A stretch of 5,120 nucleotides of DNA from Bacteroidota bacterium (GTDB taxonomy: Bacteria; Bacteroidota; Bacteroidia; Bacteroidales; Prolixibacteraceae), in contig JAUYTA010000209.1 in assembly GCA_030695265.1 (NCBI GenBank), positions 1 to 5,120 of the forward strand, given 5' to 3'. The notes beneath the pieces are model-generated. The model searched no databases. It saw nothing but the letters and a program-made list of their open reading frames with translations, and was not told where the DNA came from. The stretch's first letter is position 1, and each line of letters starts with the position of its first letter. The translations under genes were made by a program, and so were the position numbers. Positions 1 to 5,017 of this stretch are shown in pieces.

Positions 1-1
1 T

Positions 2-199
2 ATTCAGGGCATAATGAATTACTACTGCAAGTTTTCTACAAATCACACTCGCATAATCTGGTATCAGTTAAATGCAAGATTGCTTAAATGGGTAAAATGG
101 GAGAAAGGGCTTTACAAAAGGGCATCTTTGAGATGGCTAAAGAAAAAGTACAAGGAATCGCCTTTTCTTTTTCCGCACTGGAAATTGGTAAATCCGTAA
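2..199 (+). CDS. Group II intron reverse transcriptase/maturase, C-terminal end (partial)
   Basis: This is the last part of a group II intron-encoded protein whose reverse transcriptase domain lies upstream of the window. The frame is open from base 2 and reads IQGIMNYYCKF, which matches the conserved G-W/I-x-NYY-x-F signature of the maturase X (GIIM) domain. A lysine/arginine-rich stretch (KWVKWEKGLYKRASLRWLKKKYK) and a terminal FPHWKL follow, as in this family. The protein stops at TAA 197-199 just after that motif, so no HNH endonuclease domain is present and the protein is of the endonuclease-lacking kind. In the family this protein binds the intron RNA to promote splicing and reverse-transcribes it during retrohoming. 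The ATG at 14 is internal, not a true start. Intron domains V and VI follow 30 nt downstream, as expected for an ORF located in domain IV. The identification is firm; whether the full gene is intact cannot be seen here. Confidence 0.9.
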   Translation: MQGIMNYYCKFSTNHTRIIWYQLNARLLKWVKWEKGLYKRASLRWLKKKYKESPFLFPHWKLVNP

Positions 200-229
200 A
201 GTGTTCACACTTTTGTGATTAAACAAGAA

Positions 230-324
230 GAGCCCCCGACAAATCGGGGCAGGCAGTGTGAAGCGAGAGTTTCAAGCACGGTTCCGTGAGAACGTGAGGG
301 TGAAATTCCCTCGCGTGACTCGAT
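230..324 (+). ncRNA. Group II intron 3' end: domains V and VI
   Basis: These bases hold the catalytic end of the intron ribozyme. Domain V runs from GAGCC (230-234) to GCACGGTTC (276-284). GTGTGAAGC (256-264) and GTTTC (269-273) form the upper stem, closed by a GAGA tetraloop (265-268). The AGC triad at 231-233 is the expected catalytic position. Domain VI follows: CGTGAGGG pairs with CCCTCGCG around the loop TGAAATT, giving eight pairs including one G-T. The 3' tail is ACTCGAT, and the intron probably ends near base 324. That exact junction is an inference, because the 5' exon is outside the window. Domain V carries an extra 21 nt in its lower stem, annotated separately. Confidence 0.85.
235..255 (+). 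repeat. 21-nt hairpin insertion inside intron domain V
   Basis: Removing these 21 nt leaves a continuous 34-nt domain V (GAGCC joined to GTGTGAAGC...), the standard length, with the lower strand fully paired to GCACGGTTC. The inserted bases form their own hairpin: CCCCGA (234-239) pairs with TCGGGG (244-249) around CAAA, followed by the tail CAGGCA. The left edge is ambiguous by a few bases because of the run of five C. The same CCCGA/TCGGG core recurs in the palindrome at 1142-1157, so this may be a copy of a small dispersed palindromic element. The target-site argument is strong; the element's identity is inferred. Confidence 0.7.
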
Positions 325-337
325 TACCGCCAAGTTT
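324..337 (-). repeat. Left copy of 14-bp inverted repeat flanking the HigBA module
   Basis: TTACCGCCAAGTTT is the reverse complement of AAACTTGGCGGTAA, which matches the right copy at 1084-1097 (AAACCTGGCGGTAA) at 13 of 14 positions. The two copies bracket the toxin-antitoxin operon in opposite orientation. The left copy begins exactly where the group II intron appears to end, so the intron seems to have inserted at the edge of this motif. Confidence 0.6.
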
Positions 338-358
338 AGGAGACCGCACAAAACTAAA

Positions 359-390
359 TTTGTTTCCTAATAAAGAAACATTTATATTTG
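359..390 (+). promoter_or_regulatory. Bacteroidota-type promoter of the HigBA operon
   Basis: TTTG at 359-362, a 20-nt spacer, and TATATTTG at 383-390 match the Bacteroidota consensus TTTG-N19..21-TAnnTTTG. Transcription would start at roughly 395-399, leaving a leader of only about 10 nt before the toxin ATG at 406. The box lies immediately downstream of the group II intron, in the exon side, so the operon has its own promoter and does not depend on transcription through the intron. Confidence 0.7.
361..380. promoter_or_regulatory. Candidate operator for HigA-like autorepression
   Basis: TGTTTC (361-366) and GAAACA (375-380) form a perfect 6-bp inverted repeat with an 8-nt spacer, placed between the -33 and -7 promoter boxes. 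HigA-type antitoxins commonly repress their own operon by binding such dyads as dimers. The placement is suggestive; binding is inferred. Confidence 0.45.
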
Positions 391-405
391 CATAAACTTT
401 ATAAT

Positions 406-759
406 ATGACAGCGAAATTTCGGGTTGAATTTTTAGTTGAGGCGGCTGAATTTATTGACAAGCTCGACGAAAAAACCAGAGACAAAGTAATTTACAACAT
501 TCAAAAAGCTAGAGTCTTGTATGACAAGGAGCTATTTAGAAAGCTGAAAGGTGAAATTTGGGAGTTTAGAACTTTATATAATAAAACCCATTACCGGCTT
601 TTCGCCTTTTGGGACAAGACAGACAATACTGAAACAGTTGTAATTTCTACGCATGGTTTAATCAAAAAGACAGATAAAACGCCTCAAGGAGAAATAGATA
701 AAGCGGAGAACATAAGGAGACAATATTTCAATTTAAAAATCAATCGCAATGAAAAATAA
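406..759 (+). CDS. RelE/HigB-like toxin, phage Gp49-like (PF05973) family
   Basis: This 117-residue protein resembles the phage-derived Gp49-like/HigB branch of the RelE superfamily, whose members are ribosome-dependent mRNA endonucleases. Visible family features are the helical N-terminus (AEFIDKLDEKTRDKV, residues 14-28), the strand motif LKGEIWEFR (47-55), HYRLFAFWD (62-70), and the C-terminal HGLIKKTDKTP block (83-93) with its basic residues. Length is normal for the family, about 100-120 residues. I chose ATG 406 because the longer in-frame start, TTG 388, lies inside the promoter -7 box, upstream of any likely transcript start. The gene overlaps the downstream HTH antitoxin by 11 bp, giving the toxin-first order typical of higBA loci. 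The product should be held inactive by that antitoxin. Toxin assignment is by motif and context; cleavage activity is inferred. Confidence 0.85.
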   Translation: MTAKFRVEFLVEAAEFIDKLDEKTRDKVIYNIQKARVLYDKELFRKLKGEIWEFRTLYNKTHYRLFAFWDKTDNTETVVISTHGLIKKTDKTPQGEIDKAENIRRQYFNLKINRNEK

Positions 760-1075
760 GCCATTAACGACAATTAGTTTAGAGGAAATCACCGACAAGT
801 ATATCGGAGAGATTGGAACACCAAAACGTGATGCATTTGAAAACGAATTACGGCTTGACTTACTTGGAGAAGCAATCAAACAAGCTCGTAAAGATAGGAA
901 CTTGACCCAAGAACAACTTGGACTTCTTGTTGGCGTTAAAAAGGCACAAATTTCCAAATTGGAGAACAGTTTGACAGATGCAAGGTTTGAGACAATAATC
1001 AAAGTTTTTAAGGCTTTAAATGCTAAGGTTAATTTCAATGTTGAGTTGCTAAATCAAACAGTAAAACTTGCTTGA
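749..1075 (+). CDS. HigA-like XRE-family HTH antitoxin
   Basis: This 108-residue protein is the likely antitoxin partner of the preceding RelE/HigB-like toxin. An acidic N-terminal segment (LEEITDKYIGEIGTPKRDAFENELRLDLLG, about 11-40) precedes a helix-turn-helix of the XRE/Cro type at about 40-95. The helix pair is LTQEQLGLLVGVKKAQISKLEN (about 52-73), and the helix that follows is FETIIKVFKALNAKV. In such pairs the protein binds and neutralises the toxin in the cytoplasm and represses the operon through its HTH. The start ATG 749 overlaps the toxin stop (757-759), implying translational coupling and shared transcription from the promoter near 359-390. Nothing appears truncated. The tail NFNVELLNQTVKLA is typical of short HigA-like proteins. 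Confidence 0.88.
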   Translation: MKNKPLTTISLEEITDKYIGEIGTPKRDAFENELRLDLLGEAIKQARKDRNLTQEQLGLLVGVKKAQISKLENSLTDARFETIIKVFKALNAKVNFNVELLNQTVKLA

Positions 1076-1083
1076 CAGACTGA

Positions 1084-1235
1084 AAACCTGGCGGTAACAG
1101 CAAAATACCCGCAAGTCGGGTTTGGTTGCTTCGTTGACTGGTCCCGATATATCGGGATGTAAAGCAACTCTTCGTAGGAAGTTCATCGGGAAACTCCAGC
1201 CCTGTGTGGAGTTGCGGGACATTAGCTGCAAACAA
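1084..1235 (+). other. Hairpin-rich gene-free spacer with right inverted repeat
   Basis: I see no credible gene between the HigA-like stop and the next antitoxin, but the DNA is densely structured. In order: AAACCTGGCGGTAA (1084-1097), the right copy of the flanking inverted repeat; ACCCG/CGGGT (1107-1111 with 1117-1121); GTTGCTT (1125-1131) pairing with AAGCAAC (1162-1168), which enclose the perfect 16-bp palindrome TCCCGATATATCGGGA (1142-1157); and AACTCCA (1192-1198) pairing with TGGAGTT (1207-1213). GCAACTC (1164-1170) can also pair with GAGTTGC (1209-1215), which competes with both neighbouring stems. GCGGTAACAGC (1092-1101) is loosely echoed at 1215-1227 as CGGGACATTAGC. It may be a structured repeat element or a cassette boundary; no known RNA family is recognised. 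Confidence 0.5.
1142..1157. repeat. Perfect 16-bp palindrome
   Basis: TCCCGATATATCGGGA equals its own reverse complement. It shares the CCCGA/TCGGG core with the hairpin inserted in intron domain V at 235-255, which suggests that both belong to one family of small palindromic repeats. It sits in the loop of a larger GTTGCTT/AAGCAAC stem. Confidence 0.7.
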
Positions 1236-1260
1236 AAAGCCACGTGCGACATGGAATGTA

Positions 1261-1293
1261 TTTGTACGTATCGTGTTTTTATTTTTATACTTG
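1261..1293 (+). promoter_or_regulatory. Probable promoter of the DUF6364/PIN locus
   Basis: TTTG (1261-1264), a 21-nt gap and TATACTTG (1286-1293) resemble the Bacteroidota consensus TTTG-N19..21-TAnnTTTG with one mismatch in the -7 box. Transcription would start near 1299, about 28 nt before the antitoxin ATG at 1328. Confidence 0.5.
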
Positions 1294-1322
1294 CACGTGT
1301 AAATTTAATTGACAAAACACGA
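1271..1322. promoter_or_regulatory. Inverted repeat and near-palindrome around the promoter: candidate operator
   Basis: TCGTGTTTT (1271-1279) and AAAACACGA (1314-1322) form a perfect 9-bp inverted repeat that brackets the predicted -7 box. Just downstream of that box, TTGCACGTGTAA (1291-1302) is a near-palindrome around CACGTG, with one mismatched base pair. CACGTG also occurs at 1241-1246. Ribbon-helix-helix antitoxins repress their own promoters through such dyads, so these are reasonable sites for the antitoxin encoded next; binding is inferred. Confidence 0.4.
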
Positions 1323-1327
1323 GTGCC

Positions 1328-1576
1328 ATGAATACAAAATTGACATTAACGATTGAGCAATCAATTATTGAAAAGGCAAAGAAATATGCCAATGTTAAAG
1401 GTCGTAGTTTATCAAACATTGTTGAGAACTACCTAAAAGCCATAAAGAAAGAAGATAATATTGAAAGTACCGACCTGACCCCGATTGTAAAATCATTAAA
1501 AGGTACGTTTAAGGCTCCCAAAAACATCGACTATAAAAAAGAACTTCCCAAAAGACTTACAGAAAAATATCTTTAG
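1328..1576 (+). CDS. DUF6364-like ribbon-helix-helix antitoxin
   Basis: This 82-residue protein resembles the DUF6364 antitoxins found upstream of PIN-domain toxins. The N-terminal half (MNTKLTLTIEQSIIEKAKKYANVKGRSLSNIVENYLKAI, residues 1-39) has the beta strand plus two helices of a ribbon-helix-helix DNA-binding fold, with the typical GRSLSNIVENYL second helix. The C-terminal half (about 48-82, TPIVKSLKGTFKAPKNIDYKKELPKRLTEKYL) is the basic and hydrophobic segment expected to wrap around the toxin. Full family length is retained, and the gene has its own promoter-like boxes and dyads upstream. Only 3 bp separate its stop (TAG 1574-1576) from the ATG of the decayed PIN gene. With the toxin broken, it may now act only as a DNA-binding repressor or neutralise related PIN toxins elsewhere in the genome (inference). 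Confidence 0.8.
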   Translation: MNTKLTLTIEQSIIEKAKKYANVKGRSLSNIVENYLKAIKKEDNIESTDLTPIVKSLKGTFKAPKNIDYKKELPKRLTEKYL

Positions 1577-1579
1577 CTC

Positions 1580-1845
1580 ATGAAAAAATGATTGAAAAGC
1601 TAAAGCAGTTATTAACGATTACAGAAGTACTTACAACCGACAAAGATGCTATCCTAAAAGCGCTGAACTCGAATTTCAAGGATTTTGAAGACGCATTGCA
1701 AAACTATTCGGCAGAATTAAATGGACAAATAGATTTAATTATCACCAGAAACATCAAAGATTTTAAGAACAGCTCTCTTGGAATAATGACTCCGGGAAAT
1801 TATTTGAAGACAACTATCGCCAGCACCCAAAATTTATCTGAATAA
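1580..1845 (+). pseudogene. PIN-domain toxin (VapC-like), N-terminal half lost
   Basis: The open frame 1588-1845 encodes 85 residues that match only the C-terminal part of PIN-domain ribonuclease toxins: VLTTDKDAILKALNSNFKDFEDALQNYSA, then IDLIITRNIKDFKNSSLGIMTPGNYL. The DFEDALQ acidic residues and the TRNxKDF aspartate are retained. The N-terminal strand with the first catalytic aspartate, usually within the first ten residues, is absent. Family members are about 130-140 residues, so some 50-60 residues are missing. An ATG at 1580, 3 bp after the antitoxin stop, sits where the toxin should start, but it reads ATG AAA AAA TGA. This suggests an out-of-frame internal deletion that fused the original start to codons near the middle of the gene. 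The remaining frame could be translated from ATG 1588, but it should lack nuclease activity. Motif recognition is clear; the deletion mechanism is inferred. Confidence 0.75.
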
Positions 1846-1857
1846 CCGAAATCCCAG

Positions 1858-1906
1858 ACAAACAAAAATCCCATTATGCTTTTCGGGTAATGGGATTTTT
1901 GCTTGT
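1858..1906. terminator. Bidirectional intrinsic terminator
   Basis: AAAAATCCCATTA (1864-1876) pairs perfectly with TAATGGGATTTTT (1888-1900) over 13 bp around an 11-nt loop. The stem continues as ACAAAC/GCTTGT with one mismatch, giving 18 pairs in 19 positions. Each strand carries a T tract on its 3' side. It lies between the converging PIN pseudogene (+) and LytTR regulator (-), so it can end transcription from both sides. Confidence 0.9.
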
Positions 1907-1913
1907 TTCTCCT

Positions 1914-2672
1914 TTAAAAGTGCAGTATTTCCTTGATCCTTTTATACCCTGTTTTGCTGACCTTTAGCTTGGTTTTGTTCGTGTCTTTCAGGATCACCAC
2001 ATACGATTCCTTTTCGTACTGCTGAATCTCGGCGATGTTATCAACCTGAACAATAAACGAACGGTGGATGCGGATGAAGTTTTTAGGATCGAGATAAGTT
2101 TCGAAATACTTCATGGTTTTCTGTTTCATGTGGCGCCCATCGTGGGTGTAAATCATCACATAATCGTCGAGCGATTCGATGTAGCGGATTTTATCGACGG
2201 TGATGATGTGTATTTTGTGCCGGTCTTTCACCACCACCCGGTCGATGTATGCTTCTCCGGGACGAAAGTTGGTCAATTCCTCCAGTTTTTCGATGTTACT
2301 TTCGTTGTGCTGAATATGGTGAACCACCTTTTCGATGGCCTTCTGCATACGCTCTTTCGAAAACGGTTTCAGCAGATAATCAACCGCGTTGAGTTCGAAA
2401 GCCTTCAGAGCATATTGGTCGTAGGCAGTGGTAAAAATAATCTGTGGTTTGTGATCGAGCAGTTCAATCATTTCGAAACCGGTGATTTTTGGCATCTGAA
2501 TGTCAAGAAAAACAAGGTCAGGCTTTTTCTCGTTGATGGCTTTTACCCCGTCGAAACCATTTTCACATTCGCCGATAATTTCAATGTCGGGCTGGTCTTT
2601 TAAATACGAGCGTAACAGGTTGCGGGCCAGTTCTTCGTCTTCAATAATAAGGGTTTGTAATTTTGCGCTCAT
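1914..2672 (-). CDS. LytTR-family two-component response regulator
   Basis: This 252-residue regulator has a CheY-like receiver domain (about 6-120) and a C-terminal LytTR DNA-binding domain (about 145-250). Receiver key residues are present: the acidic pair Glu11/Asp12, phospho-acceptor Asp57 in LVFLDIQMP, Thr82 in FTTAYDQYALKAFE, and Lys102 in DYLLKPF. The LytTR part shows VVVKDRHKIHIITVDKIRYIESLDDYVMIYT and the characteristic FIRIHRSFIVQVDNI. Such proteins bind paired direct repeats upstream of target genes when phosphorylated. Its ATG overlaps the kinase stop in an ATGA arrangement (4 bp), so the two are translationally coupled and form a cognate pair. It is the last gene of the minus-strand operon and ends just before the bidirectional terminator. 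Length and motifs look fully intact. Target genes are unknown; autoregulation of the operon is plausible but unproven. Confidence 0.95.
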   Translation of the reverse strand: MSAKLQTLIIEDEELARNLLRSYLKDQPDIEIIGECENGFDGVKAINEKKPDLVFLDIQMPKITGFEMIELLDHKPQIIFTTAYDQYALKAFELNAVDYLLKPFSKERMQKAIEKVVHHIQHNESNIEKLEELTNFRPGEAYIDRVVVKDRHKIHIITVDKIRYIESLDDYVMIYTHDGRHMKQKTMKYFETYLDPKNFIRIHRSFIVQVDNIAEIQQYEKESYVVILKDTNKTKLKVSKTGYKRIKEILHF

Positions 2673-3721
2673 AACACTGTTTGTTTTTGTGGAATGATTA
2701 ATTGTACTTCAAATTTAGTTTTGTGATCGGTTATTTTGATCAGATCAGGTTGATTGTAAATAATCTGCATCCGCTGCCGGATATTTCTCAGGCCAATTCC
2801 TTCGCCTTTCCGTTTAATAGTATCGGCATCGTAATCGTTCACGATCCTAATTTTCAACAGGTTGCCCTCGCAAACACAAGAGGTATTAATGGTGACCTGT
2901 TCGGTGGTTTCGTAAACTCCGTATTTTATGGCATTCTCGAACAAAGGTTGCAAAATCATATTGGGAATTTCAGCCTCCAGACAATGCGAATCAATTTCAA
3001 ATTCAGCATTCAGTTTTTTCCCGAAGCGCACTTTTTCGATGCTCAGGTAAAGTTTGATATTTTCGAGCTCTCTTGAAAAAAGCACCATTTCCTTTTCGTT
3101 GTGCATCAGCGAATACCGCATAAAAGTGGAAAGGTTGATCACCATTTCCTGCGCCTTTTCAGGATTACTGACCGTCAACGATGAAATGGAATTCAGGCTG
3201 TTGAACAGGAAATGCGGGTTAATCTGCGATTTCAGCGCCTGTAATTCGGCTTCGCGCAGCAAGGTTTTGTACTCGACTTCTTTCTTAATTTTTTCCTTCA
3301 GGCTCTGGTAATAATTAACGGCATAGAAAAATATGAGGTAAATGGCGTACATCAGATAACCCGCGAATATTTTCGATGGAAGTCCAATTTCCAGGAAACT
3401 ATTTTCTTCAGTAATAAATGGCCTGAAAATGGCAAAACTGATGTAAATCCAGATGGCGCACAGAATGGAAGCTGCAATAAAATGGAACAACAGCAAACGC
3501 CCGACCGAAACTTCTTCGAGACTGTTGTACCGGATGCTGTACCAGATGCTCGATCCCATTAACGGGTATAAAACGTAATTTGTACCGGTATCAAGCAGCG
3601 AATAAGTCAAAGGCACATTGTACCAAAATACCTGAAGAAAGATGTTAATGGCAGATACTACCCCCCAAAACAAAATATAATAGAGTAAAAGCTTATAGTT
3701 ATTTGTTAGTGGGTGCTTCAT
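2669..3721 (-). CDS. LytS/YehU-type sensor histidine kinase
   Basis: This is a 350-residue inner-membrane kinase of the PF06580 (His_kinase) class. The N-terminus has about four hydrophobic segments (roughly 11-31, 44-61, 75-98, 116-137) and no large extracellular sensor. A short coiled-coil-like linker (SLKEKIKKEVEYKTLLREAELQALKSQ, about 140-166) follows. The phosphorylation site is His170 in the signature SQINPHFLFNSLNSI. The ATP-binding part shows the N-box LQPLFENAIKYG (258-268; Asn263) and the G-box GEGIGLRNIRQRM (306-318). The kinase should autophosphorylate on His170 and pass phosphate to Asp57 of the overlapping LytTR regulator. It starts 3 bp after the LiaF-like gene, so that membrane protein probably modulates its activity. 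With almost no periplasmic domain, it likely senses the membrane itself or a partner protein (inference). No defects are visible. Confidence 0.95.
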   Translation of the reverse strand: MKHPLTNNYKLLLYYILFWGVVSAINIFLQVFWYNVPLTYSLLDTGTNYVLYPLMGSSIWYSIRYNSLEEVSVGRLLLFHFIAASILCAIWIYISFAIFRPFITEENSFLEIGLPSKIFAGYLMYAIYLIFFYAVNYYQSLKEKIKKEVEYKTLLREAELQALKSQINPHFLFNSLNSISSLTVSNPEKAQEMVINLSTFMRYSLMHNEKEMVLFSRELENIKLYLSIEKVRFGKKLNAEFEIDSHCLEAEIPNMILQPLFENAIKYGVYETTEQVTINTSCVCEGNLLKIRIVNDYDADTIKRKGEGIGLRNIRQRMQIIYNQPDLIKITDHKTKFEVQLIIPQKQTVL

Positions 3722-3724
3722 TTT

Positions 3725-4447
3725 TTAGAAATGTTTCACTTCAATACCTCCGAAAATAGAAACACCTTTTATCACAATGGTTTTCGACGGATCGTAATAA
3801 CGTTCGTTAAAGGTATCGCCGCGTTTGTCGGTAAAGGCGCCAAAAATTGTGGTTACTTCGTTCCGTACATTCCAGTCCATCGGAATTTTAAAACCGCAGC
3901 CTCCGAAAACACTCACACAATCTATTATTGCTCCACCGGGAACCATGCTGGCTTTGCGCAAATCGTATTCCATTCCTCCGAATATCGATGTGGCCTTTCC
4001 TCCGGTCAGCGACTGTGAATTGATAAATATTTCACGACCGCCGAAGATGACAAAATCATCGAAACTGTTGGCTGAATTGTCGTTCGGCACATTCAATACC
4101 GGATCGCCTTCTTTTGGGTTCCTGACGGTGTCACGGTGACGCAACAGCAAGGCTACTCCGATTGCAACCAATATCAAAGGCCAGTATATTTTCCTGATTT
4201 CATGAGGAACCGTAATCAGTTCAGGGATCATAAAAAATCCGCCGATAACAATTAAGATTGTCCCTCCGGTACGGTTTCCGCCAATCAGCGATAAAACACC
4301 AATCCCAACCAGCAACATTTGCCAAGAAATCAGCAAATCGGAAACCGATTCAGGAATCAGGTTTAATTTTTCAAGAATCATGATACATCCAAGTACAATC
4401 AGGATGATCCCAAAATAAAATCGTTTATTGCTACTTCCTCGTTCCAT
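3725..4447 (-). CDS. LiaF-like membrane protein with FGG repeat domain
   Basis: This 240-residue protein combines a membrane half and a soluble half as in LiaF-like proteins. Four hydrophobic segments lie at about 9-26, 41-56, 61-78 and 88-103, the last with the motif WPLILVAIGVALLLRHR. A hydrophilic linker (104-130) leads to a C-terminal domain with five spaced [IV]FG[GA] strands: IFGG 134-137, 155-158, VFGG 180-183, IFGA 201-204 and IFGG 231-234. This is the hallmark of the LiaF-like C-terminal (cell wall-active antibiotics response) fold. In Firmicutes, LiaF inhibits the LiaS kinase until cell-envelope stress relieves it. Here the partner is a LytS-type kinase encoded 3 bp downstream, so an analogous modulator role is likely but inferred. 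A TACATTTG promoter box lies 18 nt upstream of the ATG. Confidence 0.88.
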   Translation of the reverse strand: MERGSSNKRFYFGIILIVLGCIMILEKLNLIPESVSDLLISWQMLLVGIGVLSLIGGNRTGGTILIVIGGFFMIPELITVPHEIRKIYWPLILVAIGVALLLRHRDTVRNPKEGDPVLNVPNDNSANSFDDFVIFGGREIFINSQSLTGGKATSIFGGMEYDLRKASMVPGGAIIDCVSVFGGCGFKIPMDWNVRNEVTTIFGAFTDKRGDTFNERYYDPSKTIVIKGVSIFGGIEVKHF

Positions 4448-4465
4448 GTCTAAACGTTTTTTTTA

Positions 4466-4473
4466 CAAATGTA
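4466..4473 (-). promoter_or_regulatory. Candidate -7 promoter box of the LiaF-LytS-LytTR operon
   Basis: On the minus strand, TACATTTG at 4473-4466 is an exact TAnnTTTG match. It lies 18 nt before the LiaF-like ATG (4447-4445), predicting a leader of about 12 nt. No clear TTTG box is visible at the proper distance upstream; TGTG at 4500-4497 is the nearest. The box suggests the three-gene unit can be transcribed apart from the small membrane protein upstream. Confidence 0.45.
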
Positions 4474-4550
4474 ATAACTATCAGTTCCCGGTTATTCACA
4501 GATCGGTAAAACGTCTGTTCTTATCGGTTAAGCCCGGATTCTCCATACCT

Positions 4551-4928
4551 TCAGAATAATTTTATAAGTACAATGATGCCGACAATAATCAATACTGCCG
4601 GCAGGAAGATAATCATTAAAATTCCGGGAAGGATCAGAAAATGGGGAATAAAAATCAGTATCAGTAAAACAAGCAGTAAAGCGCCGAAGAAACGCCGCCC
4701 GGCAATCAGCACAATTCCTGCAATAATGATGAGTAACGGAAACGTCGCCCCAACAGACCAACTGGCCAGATTGCTGAAAAAATGACCGATTCCGGCAAAC
4801 AGATCACCAACTCCGGGAAGGTTAATGTCCCATCCGCTTTTGCTCAATATCCAAAGAATACCAAAAATGATTAAAACATACGCCCAAAATGAGCCTGAAT
4901 TGCTTCTGTGTTCACAATGTTTTTCCAT
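4551..4928 (-). CDS. Small LiaI/LiaF-like membrane protein
   Basis: This 125-residue protein is almost entirely hydrophobic, with a short hydrophilic N-terminus (MEKHCEHRSNSGS). Membrane segments are visible at about 14-29, 61-77, 80-96 and 98-122. The segment ATFPLLIIIAGIVLIAGRR (61-79) parallels WPLILVAIGVALLLRHR in the LiaF-like protein encoded downstream, and the N-terminal FWAYVLIIFGILWILSKSG resembles the first helix of LiaF/DUF5668-type membrane domains. It looks like a membrane-only relative lacking the FGG repeat domain, by analogy with LiaI beside LiaF. It lies 103 bp upstream of the LiaF-like gene on the same strand, so it may be cotranscribed or be a target of the regulator. The start ATG 4928-4926 is the first in frame, and no strong ribosome binding site is evident. 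The exact family is uncertain. Confidence 0.7.
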   Translation of the reverse strand: MEKHCEHRSNSGSFWAYVLIIFGILWILSKSGWDINLPGVGDLFAGIGHFFSNLASWSVGATFPLLIIIAGIVLIAGRRFFGALLLVLLILIFIPHFLILPGILMIIFLPAVLIIVGIIVLIKLF

Positions 4929-5017
4929 TGCCTGAATTTTTAAATCTGAAGTAAAAGTAAAATTCAGTCGCTCCTGAAATCATCATTGATCGGTGGGCAA
5001 AAGTTTAAAATCGGTGA

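Noticed and set aside
388..405. TTG start extending the HigB-like toxin by six residues
   Set aside because: The codon is part of the TATATTTG promoter box and would not be transcribed from that promoter.
1084..1235. Integron attC site
   Set aside because: No clear RYYYAAC/GTTRRRY core pair and no integrase in the window; only the cassette-like layout is suggestive.
1122..1331. Open frame of 69 codons through the hairpin-rich spacer
   Set aside because: It has no recognisable domain, runs through palindromes and promoter boxes, and ends inside the next antitoxin start region, so it is more likely chance.
2064..2603. 179-codon open frame on the plus strand
   Set aside because: It lies wholly antisense to the LytTR regulator, whose motifs are unambiguous, and shows no family features.
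4528..4761. 77-codon minus-strand open frame rich in Cys and His
   Set aside because: It overlaps the small membrane protein in another frame; the hydrophobic reading in the other frame has clear membrane segments that match LiaF-like proteins.
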